A stretch of DNA of 64,000 nucleotides, from the NCBI GenBank assembly GCA_021775755.1, contig JAJFHE010000048.1, positions 1-64,000 of the forward strand, given 5' to 3'. The translations under genes and the position numbers were made by a program. Numbering within the stretch: the first letter of the stretch is position 1; each line of letters opens with the position of its first letter. This document shows positions 34,870-44,111 of the stretch, piece by piece. The stretch comes from Hyphomicrobiales bacterium (GTDB lineage: Bacteria > Pseudomonadota > Alphaproteobacteria > Rhizobiales > JAJFHB01). The notes beneath the pieces are model-generated. The model was not told the origin of the DNA, did no database searches, and saw only the letters and a list, made by a program, of their open reading frames with translations.

Positions 34870-35724
34870 CTAATACTGCATAAGCAGGAGCGGCGCGGCA
34901 AAAGCGTCCGTCGCGCGTTCCGCATAGGCCACTTCGCCGAACATCGGATGGTCGATATCGGCCATCACGAAGCCAGCGCGCTGGCGTCGTACCGCCCAGG
35001 TGACATTGGCAAGGCCCGCCCCGGTTGCCGGGATAACCTCCGCCTCAACGTTCATTGCGGCTTCAACCGCCTCAAAGAGATCGGCCCGCAGGTCGACGCC
35101 GTGCGTGGCGACAATAAACCTGTGCGGCCGTAACAGCCGGCGCGCCAGCTGCTCGGCGCCGCGGACCATCGACGCGACATGAACACCGGAGCCGATAACC
35201 GCGACAAGGGGCCCACGCTCGAACAACACCCGTTTCGGCGTCACCAGAACACCGGTGCCATGACGCAGCGAAGCGCGCAGCGCAACCACTTCGTGGCCAC
35301 AGCCGGCGCGCGTACCGCCGCCGCCAAGCGCCAGCACCTCCGCGTCGCGGGAGACTTTGCCGAGCGCTTCGTCCACCATGCCGCGCATGGTGTCGAAGAC
35401 CCATTCCACATGCGCCCGCGTTGCAGCGTGGGCGACAGCGCGGCGGGCAGCCGCTGCGGAGCGGGCAATTTCGGCGCGGATGCGGCTTACCTCAAGATCG
35501 CGCACATCGCGGCCGCTGTGGGACACTTCGCGCGCCATCGGCAGGCCAGCGAGATGATAGAGGCACTGGTCCTCGACAAATACGGCGCGCAGTCGTGCGC
35601 CGCTTGCCGAAGCAAGCGCCACCGCGATGCGGATCGCTTCCAGATTGAGCGCGGAACAATCGAGCGCCAACGTTACCTGCCGGATGTCTGAGAGGTCTTC
35701 GCGCGTGACGGCAGACTCAGCCAT
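34870..35724 (-). CDS. universal-stress-protein-like protein, two-domain
   Basis: 284 residues. The first half follows the UspA layout (VTLALDCSALNLEAIRIAVALA, then LRAVFVEDQCLYHLAG), and the second begins at GPLVAVIGSGVHVASM, so it may be a tandem Usp. The ATP-binding GxxGxxG(S/T) motif is not clear in either half (nearest is LALGGGGTRAG), so ATP binding is uncertain. It overlaps the lonH stop-to-start region by 8 bases, so it is co-translated with the Lon-like protease. A role as adaptor or stress partner of that protease is inference. It is convergent with the preceding ligase gene. Confidence 0.65.
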   Translation of the reverse strand: MAESAVTREDLSDIRQVTLALDCSALNLEAIRIAVALASASGARLRAVFVEDQCLYHLAGLPMAREVSHSGRDVRDLEVSRIRAEIARSAAAARRAVAHAATRAHVEWVFDTMRGMVDEALGKVSRDAEVLALGGGGTRAGCGHEVVALRASLRHGTGVLVTPKRVLFERGPLVAVIGSGVHVASMVRGAEQLARRLLRPHRFIVATHGVDLRADLFEAVEAAMNVEAEVIPATGAGLANVTWAVRRQRAGFVMADIDHPMFGEVAYAERATDAFAAPLLLMQY

Positions 35725-38173
35725 AGGCCTGCCCTTCCATCCCGCCGGTTCCCTTCATGAAATCGCGGCGCGCTTCGGCAAGGCCGATGAGACGGTCCTC
35801 GACAAGTCGGTTGATGGTGCCGGCGGGATAACCGCCATCGCTCGCGCGCTCACCGGCGGCAACGCCGGTCAGAAGCTCAATGCCCTGATCGATGGTCGAG
35901 ACAGGATAGATCGCGAACCGGCCCGCCTCGCAGGCCTCGACCACATCTTCGCGCAGCATCAGATGCTGCACGTTCGAGGCCGGAATCATGACACCCTGCT
36001 TTCCGGTCAGCCCGCGCGATGCGCACAGGTCGAAAAACCCTTCGATCTTCTGGTTCGCGCCGCCGATCGCCTGCACCTGCCCGTGCTGGTTGACGGAGCC
36101 GGTTACCGCAAAGCTCTGTTTTATCGGAACGCCGGAGAGTGCGGACAAAAGCGCATAGAGTTCGGTTGACGAAGCACTGTCGCCATCGACGCCGCCATAG
36201 GACTGCTCGAACACAAGGCTAGCGGCAAAGGCAAGCGGAATGTCCTTTGTGTAATGGGCGGCGATATAGGCGGAGAGGATCAGCACACCTTTCGAATGCA
36301 GCGGCCCGCCCAGTTCGACCTCGCGCTCGATGTCGACCACCTGCCCGGTTCCCATGCGCACACTCGCCGTGACCCGCGAGGGTTTGCCGAAGGAATAGTC
36401 GGCGATCTGCAGCACGCTCAAACCGTTGATCTGGCCAATAGTGGTGCCCGACGTATCGACCATGACGATTTCGCGCTCGATCGCTTCCATCTGGCGCTCA
36501 CGCATGCGGTCGGCGCGGCGGCGGCGCCCGGCGATGGCGGTGGCAACATGCGTACTGTCGATCAGCTCAGCCCCGTCTTTGCGCGCCCAGTGATCGGCCT
36601 CGCGCATGAGATCGCTCAACACATCGCTTTGCAGCGACAGACGTTCGGAATCCGACACCATGCGCGCGGAGTGGTCGATTACGGCGCCGACGCCTGAAGG
36701 GTCGAGCGGCCGCACCCCGGCACAGCGCGCCACTTCCGCAAGCCAGGCAGCATATTGCGGTTCAGCGGAGCGGTTGCGCGTCAAAACCTCGTTGAACTCG
36801 GCCTCGACCTTGAAGTACTCGGCGAATTCAGGTTCCTTGGTGGAGAGCATGTAATAGAGCATGTGGTCGCCAAACAGGACGACCTTGATGTCGAGCGGGA
36901 TCGGTTCGGGATCGAGAGACATGGTCGAGAAGGCGCCTGCAAATTCGGCCGCCGTTTCAATCTTGACGTGACGGTTCTTGAGCGCCCTCTTGAGCGCCTC
37001 CCATGCAAAAGGCTGCATCAGAACCTTGCGCGCATCGACGAGCAGGAAGCCGCCGTTCGCCCGGTGCAGGGAGCCCGGTTTGATGAGCGTAAAATCGGTG
37101 ACCAGAGCCCCCATCTGCGAGATGTGCTCAATGCGGCCGACGACACTACCAAGCGCCGGGTTTTCGTCGCGCACGATCGGCGCGCCCTTGCCGTTTGTTC
37201 CTTTTGGAGACGACACCACGACATTGACCTTGTAGCGCCGCAGCTGCACTTCACCGCCCGGAGCGCCGCCCTGCATCGGTCCCGGCCCGCCTTCCTGCTG
37301 CATCATTTCCGGCGTCACCAGAAACGCGTGAATGTTCTTTGCCAGATCTTCACGAACCGCCTCGAGATAGGTGGCCACTTCGGCGGTGCCGCCGAAGGCT
37401 TCCGTTACATCCCCAATCGCCTGACCAATGGCGATCTGGGCATACTCACGGTCGAGATCGCGCACCGCACGGCGCACTTCCGTCATCATTTTCGGTACGG
37501 CCTGCAGGACATCCTGCAGCTCGCGCTGTATCTCCGTCAGTGTCCGCTCGATCTTCTCTTTCTCAGCCTTGCCGAGGGCCTTGAACTGTTCGGGTTTGAT
37601 CACCTCGCCGTTCTTGGTCGGCGCCACGGCAAATCCGGCCGGCGTCTGGACGATGGTCGTGCCTTGGGATTCAGCCTTTTTCTGCAAATTCTGAAATGCC
37701 GAGTCCTGGGTTTGCTTGAACCCTTCCTCCAGATTGCGCCGGCGGTTTTGATATTCTTCCGATTCAAACAGAGAACGCGCGATGGAACGCAGATCCTCGA
37801 TCATCGTCTCCATGGCATCGCGGAAGGCATTGCCGCGGCCGGGCGGCAGGCAGATGGCATTCGGTTTGTCATGCGCCTCGAAATTGAAAACGTAGATCCA
37901 GTCACAGGGCGCGGGCAGCTCACGCGCCTTGCGCTCAAGCAGCCGCAGCACGGCATCCTGCATGCCGCATCCCGGCGCGCCGAGCACAAACAGATGAAAT
38001 CCGTCGTGTTCGATGTCGCAGGCGAGCTCGATGGCCTCGATGGCCCGGTCCTGGCCGAGCAGGCTTTTCGGAGGTCTGAGCGACGCGGTCGATGAAAATC
38101 GGAAGCGGGCGGGATCGCAGACGCGCCGCAATTTTTCCGCTCCGAGTGGTTGTGGTTGCCGTCGCGCTGCCAT
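35717..38173 (-). CDS. Lon-like ATP-dependent protease (LonH / AAA_32 family)
   Basis: About 818 residues. The AAA-type N-terminal part has FVLGAPGCGMQDAV at residues 62-75, where the P-loop Lys is replaced by Met, then a helical segment (ETMIEDLRSIARSLFESEE). VLFGDHMLYYMLSTKEPEFAEYFKVEAEF follows in the AAA domain. The C-terminal Lon proteolytic domain has catalytic Ser about 666 (GDSAS) and Lys about 709 (NQKIEG). The strong GGAGGAG before 38173 selects this ATG, not the one at 38197. No N-terminal Lon substrate domain is present. It probably degrades cytosolic proteins. Confidence 0.9.
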   Translation of the reverse strand: MAARRQPQPLGAEKLRRVCDPARFRFSSTASLRPPKSLLGQDRAIEAIELACDIEHDGFHLFVLGAPGCGMQDAVLRLLERKARELPAPCDWIYVFNFEAHDKPNAICLPPGRGNAFRDAMETMIEDLRSIARSLFESEEYQNRRRNLEEGFKQTQDSAFQNLQKKAESQGTTIVQTPAGFAVAPTKNGEVIKPEQFKALGKAEKEKIERTLTEIQRELQDVLQAVPKMMTEVRRAVRDLDREYAQIAIGQAIGDVTEAFGGTAEVATYLEAVREDLAKNIHAFLVTPEMMQQEGGPGPMQGGAPGGEVQLRRYKVNVVVSSPKGTNGKGAPIVRDENPALGSVVGRIEHISQMGALVTDFTLIKPGSLHRANGGFLLVDARKVLMQPFAWEALKRALKNRHVKIETAAEFAGAFSTMSLDPEPIPLDIKVVLFGDHMLYYMLSTKEPEFAEYFKVEAEFNEVLTRNRSAEPQYAAWLAEVARCAGVRPLDPSGVGAVIDHSARMVSDSERLSLQSDVLSDLMREADHWARKDGAELIDSTHVATAIAGRRRRADRMRERQMEAIEREIVMVDTSGTTIGQINGLSVLQIADYSFGKPSRVTASVRMGTGQVVDIEREVELGGPLHSKGVLILSAYIAAHYTKDIPLAFAASLVFEQSYGGVDGDSASSTELYALLSALSGVPIKQSFAVTGSVNQHGQVQAIGGANQKIEGFFDLCASRGLTGKQGVMIPASNVQHLMLREDVVEACEAGRFAIYPVSTIDQGIELLTGVAAGERASDGGYPAGTINRLVEDRLIGLAEARRDFMKGTGGMEGQAYG

Positions 38174-38287
38174 AGGCGGCTCCTCCTGCGTTGCCAATGC
38201 CTTCCCTCATTGTCTGGGTAGCCGCCGCACGCCAAAATCGCAAGGGTGCGAATGCACAAGAGCTTGTGATGGACCCAGCCGGAAGGC

Positions 38288-38794
38288 CTATTGCGACAAC
38301 TCGAGCAGCATCGGCGACGGCAAGGTGCGCTCCTCAAGGTTGATGCCGGGGCCGCCGCGGTCAATGACCAGAAAGTCGGAGCGCGCCTCAAGCGACAGCA
38401 GCGGATGATGCCAAATGCCGCGCGCATAATTGACGCCCTGGTCGCACTGGCACAGGAAGGCCTTAAGCTCGCCCGGCAGGCCATCCGCGCCGCTGTCGGC
38501 AACAACGGCCAGATAGGGATGAGGCCCGATCGGCATAAACGCCTGGGAGCCGAGTGGATGCCGTTCCAGCATTTTGATCTCGATGGGCGGTACCCAGGGT
38601 TCGCCGCAAAAGATGTTGGCAATTACACGTGCACCCTCACCGGTGACGTCAATATTCGCAAGATCGTGATAGCGCTCGGTCGTGCCGTTGTTGATGGCGA
38701 AATGCTCCGCACCCTGCGTCTCGATAACGTCGCCGAAGGGTTCAAAAGCTGCGCGCGTCAACGGTTCCGCAATGAGTCGCGCCGGTGCCATCAC
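38288..38794 (-). CDS. allA: ureidoglycolate lyase
   Basis: 168 residues, cupin-like AllA family. AFEPFGDVIET, NIFCGEPWVPPIEIKMLERHPLGSQAFMPI and YARGIWHHPLLSL are the conserved blocks (metal and substrate contacts). It splits ureidoglycolate to glyoxylate and urea, the last step of this allantoin route. The start overlaps the allantoicase stop by 4 bases (ATG 38794, or 38791). It is the last gene of the minus-strand unit starting at puuD. The next gene downstream, lonH, belongs to another unit. Confidence 0.93.
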   Translation of the reverse strand: MMAPARLIAEPLTRAAFEPFGDVIETQGAEHFAINNGTTERYHDLANIDVTGEGARVIANIFCGEPWVPPIEIKMLERHPLGSQAFMPIGPHPYLAVVADSGADGLPGELKAFLCQCDQGVNYARGIWHHPLLSLEARSDFLVIDRGGPGINLEERTLPSPMLLELSQ

Positions 38795-39819
38795 GGCGTC
38801 GCAATGCGACCGAACAGCCGCAGCCGGCTGATGCCGCCGTCGGGGAATATATTGAGCCGCACATGGGAGATCGGCTCGTGCGCCGCAAACGCCACGGCTT
38901 CGAACCGGTGCTCGGCATCGGCCTCAAGTTTCTGTTCGGGCAGAATCACTTGCCAGGAATTGCTGGAGCTTTCCGTGACCTCGGCGCCCGCGTCCAAAGC
39001 GGCGCCCTGCAGCGAGCAGCGGTCCGGATAATTGCCCTTGAAAAATGCCGTGTCGACGAGTGCGCGCTCGATAGTGCCCGCATGGCCCAGCCTGATCACC
39101 GCCCAGTCATTTCCCGGTTCGCGGCGGCGGCGGGTTTCCCAACCGTCCCCCATATTGGCGCCCCGGTCCGGTGCCAGCAAGTTTGAGGGAACACCGAAGT
39201 GGGCATCGTTCCAGGCAACCGCCGTCGCACCGTTGATCTGGGCTGCAAGGTCGAGCACATCGTCCGGCGTGACGGTGGACCAGTCCTTGTGGATTTCGCC
39301 AAACACGCGCAACCGGGCCACCCCACCGTCTGGATAGATGTGCAGCCGCAAATGGCTCCAGACCGTGTCGGAAGACACATCCACGATGTGATGGCTGTCG
39401 CCGGCAAGCGTCATGCGGGGAGCGATTTCAACCCACTCGGATCCCTCTCCCGGTTCGCCATCGCCGGCCCACGCTTCAACGCAGGCTTCCGGCGCGTAGT
39501 TGCCGGTAAAATGGCTGGTGTCGATGTCGAGTGCATGGATACGGCCTGGACAGCCGAGCCGGATGACACAGTCATCGTGACCCGGCACGCGCTTTCGGCG
39601 GCTCTCCCAGCCATCCATCCATTTGCCATTGTCGTCGTACTTGCCAGGCACGAAGACCGGCAGCGCGGGATCGATGAGCCGCTCCATCGGTGCAAAAAAG
39701 TCATCGCTGGTCGATATGGCGACACTGCCGAGGCGTGGGTGCGCGAGGTCGACCCATTGCCGCGCCAGTTCTTCGGCGCGCGGATCGGTCTTCGCGGCGA
39801 TCCATCTTTCATCGCTCAT
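38791..39819 (-). CDS. alc: allantoicase
   Basis: 342 residues with two homologous jelly-roll halves, as in known allantoicases: the first with FFAPMERLIDPALPVFVPGKYDDNGKWMDGWESRR, the second with NLLAPDRGANMGDGWETRRRR. It hydrolyses allantoate to ureidoglycolate and urea. The ATG at 39819 overlaps the puuE stop (ATGA); the longer frame upstream is a shadow. The pathway uses this enzyme instead of the ammonia-releasing AllC hydrolase. Confidence 0.95.
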   Translation of the reverse strand: MSDERWIAAKTDPRAEELARQWVDLAHPRLGSVAISTSDDFFAPMERLIDPALPVFVPGKYDDNGKWMDGWESRRKRVPGHDDCVIRLGCPGRIHALDIDTSHFTGNYAPEACVEAWAGDGEPGEGSEWVEIAPRMTLAGDSHHIVDVSSDTVWSHLRLHIYPDGGVARLRVFGEIHKDWSTVTPDDVLDLAAQINGATAVAWNDAHFGVPSNLLAPDRGANMGDGWETRRRREPGNDWAVIRLGHAGTIERALVDTAFFKGNYPDRCSLQGAALDAGAEVTESSSNSWQVILPEQKLEADAEHRFEAVAFAAHEPISHVRLNIFPDGGISRLRLFGRIATP

Positions 39820-40745
39820 TCTTCGGTACTCCCGGGCGCGTGATGTCGATGCCAATGGTGCGCAATATCAACCCGGCGCGCGACCCAGACGCGCTCGTGG
39901 TGCTGCACATAGTCCAGAAAGCGCGCCAGTGCCGCCGCCCGACCCGGCCTGCCCGCGAGGCGACAGTGGAGGCCGATCGACATCATCTTCGGCGCAGTTT
40001 CTCCTTCAGCGTAAAGCGTGTCGAAACTGTCCTTCAGATAGGCGAAAAACTGATCGCCCGAGTTGAAGCCTTGCGGTGTGGCATAGCGCATGTCGTTAGC
40101 ATCAAGCGTATAGGGCACGATGAGATGCGGCCCGTCCGGCCCTTCAACCCAGCAGGGCAGATCGTCGGCATAGCTGTCGGCATCGTAGAGGAAACCGCCG
40201 TCTTCCATCACCAGGTCGCGGGTGTTGTCTGAACACCTGCCCGTATACCAGCCAAGCGGCCTCGAACCGGTCGTTTCGGTGTGGATGCGGATCGCCTCTT
40301 GAAGATGGCGGCGCTCCTCGTCCTTGTCCATGTCCTTGTAGTCGATCCAGCGCAGTCCATGACTGGCGATTTCCCAGTCGGCCTCGAGCATGGCCTCGAC
40401 CGCCTCCAGGTTGCGTTGCAGTGCCATGGCGACGCCGAACACGGTGACCGGCATATGGCGCTCGGTGAACAGGCGCCAAAGCCGCCAGAAGCCGGCACGG
40501 GAGCCGTACTCATAGATCGATTCCATATTGAGATGACGCTGGCCGGGCCAGGCTTCCGCGCCGACGATCTCAGACAAAAAAGCTTCCGAGGCCGCATCGC
40601 CGTGCAGGATCGAGTTCTCCCCACCCTCTTCGTAATTGATGACGAACTGCACCGCGATACGCGCAATGCCGGGCCATTTCGGATCAGGCGGATTGCGCCC
40701 GTAGCCGATCATGTCGCGGGGGTAGCCTTTGATATCCTCGCTCAC
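39816..40745 (-). CDS. puuE: allantoinase PuuE
   Basis: 309 residues, polysaccharide-deacetylase-like fold, the cofactor-independent allantoinase type. Typical are RDMIGYGRNPPDPKWPG, the YEEGGENSILHGD block and ESIYEYGSRAGFWRLWRLF, plus EIASHGLRWIDY. It opens the allantoin ring to allantoate in the cytosol. It has a GTG start at 40745 with GGAG upstream, just behind the Ldh-type gene (12-base gap). Its stop overlaps the allantoicase start. Confidence 0.95.
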   Translation of the reverse strand: MSEDIKGYPRDMIGYGRNPPDPKWPGIARIAVQFVINYEEGGENSILHGDAASEAFLSEIVGAEAWPGQRHLNMESIYEYGSRAGFWRLWRLFTERHMPVTVFGVAMALQRNLEAVEAMLEADWEIASHGLRWIDYKDMDKDEERRHLQEAIRIHTETTGSRPLGWYTGRCSDNTRDLVMEDGGFLYDADSYADDLPCWVEGPDGPHLIVPYTLDANDMRYATPQGFNSGDQFFAYLKDSFDTLYAEGETAPKMMSIGLHCRLAGRPGRAAALARFLDYVQHHERVWVARRVDIAHHWHRHHAPGSTEE

Positions 40746-40757
40746 GTTGCGCTCCTG

Positions 40758-41768
40758 TCAGCCGCAAAAGCCTTCGATGCGCTCAAGCAACGCCTTGGGG
40801 GCGGTCACTCCTTCGTTGGGCACACGCTTGCGCGCGGCAAGCCGGCGGGACCCGGGCACGCGGGCATTGCCCTGAGCGGAAATCGCCTCGATCAGATCTC
40901 CCATCCGGTCATGAAACGCACCTCCGGAGAACCTGTCCGGATTGATGGCAATGAAGAACTGTCCGGTGTTCGGCGACCCGCCGTCATTTGTGGCAAACGA
41001 GCTTGCATGAATGCCAAGCGTAGCGCCTGAAACGGCGGCGGCGAGAATCTCTACAAGGAGCCCGATGCCAACGCCCTTGTAACCGCCGCTCGGCACCATG
41101 GTGCCCTTGAGCGCGACTTTCGCATCCGTCGTCGGGTTGCCGTCAGCGTCAAGCGCCCATCCTTCGGGGATGGGTTTGCCCGCATTGGCGTGCTTCGTCA
41201 CTTCGCTCTTGGCGATGACGCTTGAGGATTGATCGATCAGAAGCGCCACGCCGCCATCGCGCGCCGGCACGCCACAGGCGAAGGGGTTGGTGCCGATGAC
41301 GGGCTTGGACCCGCCCTGCGGCGCAATCGAGGCAGGCGCGTTGGTGAAACCGATGCCGAGAAGCCCCGCCTCGGCGAGATTGGAAACGTGAAAGCCGAGC
41401 ACGCCGCAGTTATAGGAATTGGTCACAGCTAGACTGGCGATCGCCTGCTCCTTAGCCGCCGGAATCAGGCGCTCAAACCCGAGCGCAATGGCCGGATGAG
41501 CAAAGCCGCTCTTTGCGTCGGCTTTAAAGGCTGACGGCGAAATTTCCTCAACTGTCGGCTTCGCCTTGCCGTCGATCTTGCCGCACGAGGCGTGCGCACA
41601 ATAGATCGGCACATACATGAGGCCATGGCTTGAAATGCCATCGAGTTCGGCACCCATGACACCGTCGGCAAGCTTGCGCGCATTCTCCGGCGATGTGCCG
41701 GACGCGGTCAGCGCGCGCATGACAAGCGCATCGGCTTCTTCGAAAGTGAGGGTGACGCTATCGGACAT
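40758..41768 (-). CDS. Ldh-family (malate/lactate-type) NAD(P) oxidoreductase, AllD-like
   Basis: 336 residues of the type-2 malate/L-lactate dehydrogenase family. Conserved features are VMGAELDGISSHGL, GIGFTNAPASIAPQGG, GTNPFACGVPA and PSGGYKGVGIGLLVEIL. In purine clusters this family includes ureidoglycolate dehydrogenase (AllD), which would make oxalurate as an alternative to the lyase AllA; other 2-hydroxyacid substrates are possible. The start at 41768 (MSDSVTLTFEE) gives normal length; a GTG at 41804 exists but has no room for a ribosome site. It lies between puuD and puuE. Confidence 0.85.
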   Translation of the reverse strand: MSDSVTLTFEEADALVMRALTASGTSPENARKLADGVMGAELDGISSHGLMYVPIYCAHASCGKIDGKAKPTVEEISPSAFKADAKSGFAHPAIALGFERLIPAAKEQAIASLAVTNSYNCGVLGFHVSNLAEAGLLGIGFTNAPASIAPQGGSKPVIGTNPFACGVPARDGGVALLIDQSSSVIAKSEVTKHANAGKPIPEGWALDADGNPTTDAKVALKGTMVPSGGYKGVGIGLLVEILAAAVSGATLGIHASSFATNDGGSPNTGQFFIAINPDRFSGGAFHDRMGDLIEAISAQGNARVPGSRRLAARKRVPNEGVTAPKALLERIEGFCG

Positions 41769-41807
41769 TCTGAGTTCCCGGGCTGGATGGATCGGTAGGT
41801 CCACCTC

Positions 41808-43001
41808 CTAGTCGATCTTGGCGCCCTGCGCCACCCATGCACCGAGAACTTCGCGTTCGTCCTCGGTCATCTCCGTCAGATTGCCGAGCGGCATGGTGTC
41901 GGTAATAACGGCCTGCGCCAAGATGTTCGCCGCATAGCGCTTGATGTCTTCAGGTTTGTCAAAGACAACACCGGCGGGAGCCTCTTCGAAGCCCTCGTCG
42001 CTCGGTACCACGGCATGGCACGACAAACAGCGCGTCACGATGATCTGGCGTACTTCAGCAAACGGCACTTCGTCTTTGCCGGCGCCCGTGCCGATGCGGT
42101 TTCCGGTCACGACGATGAGCGCCAGGACCGCGAGAGCCGCAAGCGGCAGCGCAACGCGGCCGGTCCAGTTGAGCTTCGCGGCATCGTACTGATTGAAGAA
42201 GTGGCGCATGAGGCCGCCGGCGATGACGATGCCGAGCGCCACCAGCCAGCTCAAGGAATGCCCGAAGACTATCGGATAGTGGTTGGAAATCATCATGAAG
42301 AGCACGGGCAGGGTCAGGTAGTTGTTGTGCAAAGACCGCTGCTTGGCCTGCAGACCCCAGGCCGGATCGGGCGCGGTGCCTTCCAGCAGGGCGGCTACTG
42401 TCTTCTTCTGGTTCGGGATAATGATGAAAAACACGTTCGCCGCCATGATCGTGCCGATAAAGGCACCGATATGGATGAAGGCGGCCCGGCCTGAGAACAA
42501 ATTGACGTAGGCGATGCAGGCCGCGGCGACGAGCATCAAGACCCCGAGCGCAAGCGCGCCGGTGTTCTGGCCTACCGGCGAGCGGCACAGAAGATCGTAG
42601 AACACCCATCCGGCAAACAGCGAACCGATACTTAGGCCGATGGCCTGCAAGGGCGTCAGTTCCATGACGGAGGAATTGATCAGAAAGGCTTCCGCACCCC
42701 AGTAGTAGATGACCGCCATGAGCACGAAGCCGGTGAGCCAGGTGAAATAGGCTTCGTATTTGAACCAGTGCAGTTCGTCGGGCAGCTTGTCGGGCGCAAC
42801 TAGGTACTTCTCGACCTGATAGAAACCGCCGCCATGCACCATCCAGCTTTCGCCGGCGATCGCGTCGTTGTCCATCTTGCGCTTGCGCAGACTTGAGTCG
42901 AGCCAGATGAAATAGAACGACGATCCGATCCAGGCGATTCCGGCGAGAAGGTGCGCCCAGCGCAGCAGCAAACCCGCCCAGTCCAACAAAAATGCAGTCA
43001 T
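41808..43001 (-). CDS. puuD: membrane urate hydroxylase PuuD with cytochrome c domain
   Basis: 397 residues. About eight hydrophobic segments fill the N-terminal 310 residues (DUF989 type). The C-terminal cytochrome c domain carries CLSCH at residues 325-329 and a candidate axial Met at 370 (TMPLGN). PuuD oxidises urate to 5-hydroxyisourate and passes electrons to the respiratory chain, unlike soluble uricase. It is the first gene of the minus-strand allantoin block and diverges from a LysR regulator. No other urate oxidase is seen in the window, so PuuD is the urate step. Confidence 0.95.
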   Translation of the reverse strand: MTAFLLDWAGLLLRWAHLLAGIAWIGSSFYFIWLDSSLRKRKMDNDAIAGESWMVHGGGFYQVEKYLVAPDKLPDELHWFKYEAYFTWLTGFVLMAVIYYWGAEAFLINSSVMELTPLQAIGLSIGSLFAGWVFYDLLCRSPVGQNTGALALGVLMLVAAACIAYVNLFSGRAAFIHIGAFIGTIMAANVFFIIIPNQKKTVAALLEGTAPDPAWGLQAKQRSLHNNYLTLPVLFMMISNHYPIVFGHSLSWLVALGIVIAGGLMRHFFNQYDAAKLNWTGRVALPLAALAVLALIVVTGNRIGTGAGKDEVPFAEVRQIIVTRCLSCHAVVPSDEGFEEAPAGVVFDKPEDIKRYAANILAQAVITDTMPLGNLTEMTEDEREVLGAWVAQGAKID

Positions 43002-43151
43002 GGCCCTTGGAAGCCCTCTCCCCGCGATGCATACCGCGCGCGCTGAAACGGCGCGCTTTGTCTCAATTTACAGCAAGTAGAGGCGCATTGACGATTATAA
43101 AGAATAACGCAAAAATCAGAAACACTTTCAATTTTCACGAAAAGATCGATC

Positions 43152-44111
43152 ATGACAGATGTTTCCGATTGGGCAGTCTTTGCGCGCACCGCGGAACTGA
43201 AAAGCCTGTCCGCGGCCGGGCGCGATCTGAGGCTGTCCGCCGCCGTCATCTCCAACCGCATCGCCAAGCTCGAAAAGCTGCTCGGCGTGCGCCTTCTCAA
43301 CCGCACGACACGGCGGGTTAATCTCACCGAAGAGGGGCAGATTTTCTATCAGCACTGCACCCGAATCCTGCACGAAATTGAACTTATCGAGACAACCATC
43401 GGTACGCGTTCGGGCACACCGAAGGGCGCGATCACGGTGACCGCGCCGGCCGGTTTCGGGCGCCGCCACATCGCACCGTTCATGCCGGCTTTCGTGGAAA
43501 AGTTTCCTGAAATACGGGTGCGGCTTCACGTTACCGACCGGATGACCGACGTCATTGCGGAAGGTACCGACATCGCAATCCGCATCGCCGATCTTCGCGC
43601 CTACAGTTTTATCGCCAAGAAGCTGGCCTCAAATTCACGTGCCGTGGTCGCCGCCCCAAGCTATCTGGAAAAGCACGGCGTGCCGCAGACACCGCAGGAT
43701 CTTCTCAAGCACAATTGCCTGTTGTTGCGGTTTCCGGGCTCGGAACAGTTTCAATGGACGCTGCAAGGGCCGGAAGACAGCGTCACCCTCCCCGTCTCCG
43801 GCAATCTCGATTCCGACAATGGCGAGGTTCTGCTCGACTGGTGTCTCGACGGTGCCGGACTGGCTCTCAAATCCATGTGGGAGGTGGGCGAACACATCCG
43901 ATCAGGCGCGCTGCACCCGGTGCTGCCTGACTGGAGCCCGAGCGGCCATGCGATCTACGCCATCTACCCGCACGGCCGCCTCATGCCGCCAAGAGTGCGC
44001 ACGTTCATCGACTATCTCGCGGAATGCTACGGGCCGAAGCCATACTGGGAGACGGACGCATCCGCGAACGCCGACGCTGGCAAAGGCCAGGCTCGGGGGC
44101 AAGCGCCCTAA
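43152..44111 (+). CDS. LysR-family transcriptional regulator
   Basis: 319 residues. The N-terminal winged HTH includes FARTAELKSLSAAGRDLRLSAAVISNRI and LLNRTTRRVNLTEEG, and the effector domain begins at about residue 95 (ITVTAPAGFGRRHIAPF). It sits divergent to puuD with a 150-base intergenic region, so it likely controls the puuD-allA unit in response to a purine or ureide (inference from position). A TTGACG at 43088-43093 could be a -35 element of its own promoter. Its stop overlaps the convergent methyltransferase stop by 4 bases. Confidence 0.9.
   Translation: MTDVSDWAVFARTAELKSLSAAGRDLRLSAAVISNRIAKLEKLLGVRLLNRTTRRVNLTEEGQIFYQHCTRILHEIELIETTIGTRSGTPKGAITVTAPAGFGRRHIAPFMPAFVEKFPEIRVRLHVTDRMTDVIAEGTDIAIRIADLRAYSFIAKKLASNSRAVVAAPSYLEKHGVPQTPQDLLKHNCLLLRFPGSEQFQWTLQGPEDSVTLPVSGNLDSDNGEVLLDWCLDGAGLALKSMWEVGEHIRSGALHPVLPDWSPSGHAIYAIYPHGRLMPPRVRTFIDYLAECYGPKPYWETDASANADAGKGQARGQAP

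Noticed and set aside
36755-38095. 446-codon plus-strand frame antisense to lonH
   Set aside because: The protease on the minus strand has intact motifs; the antisense frame has none.
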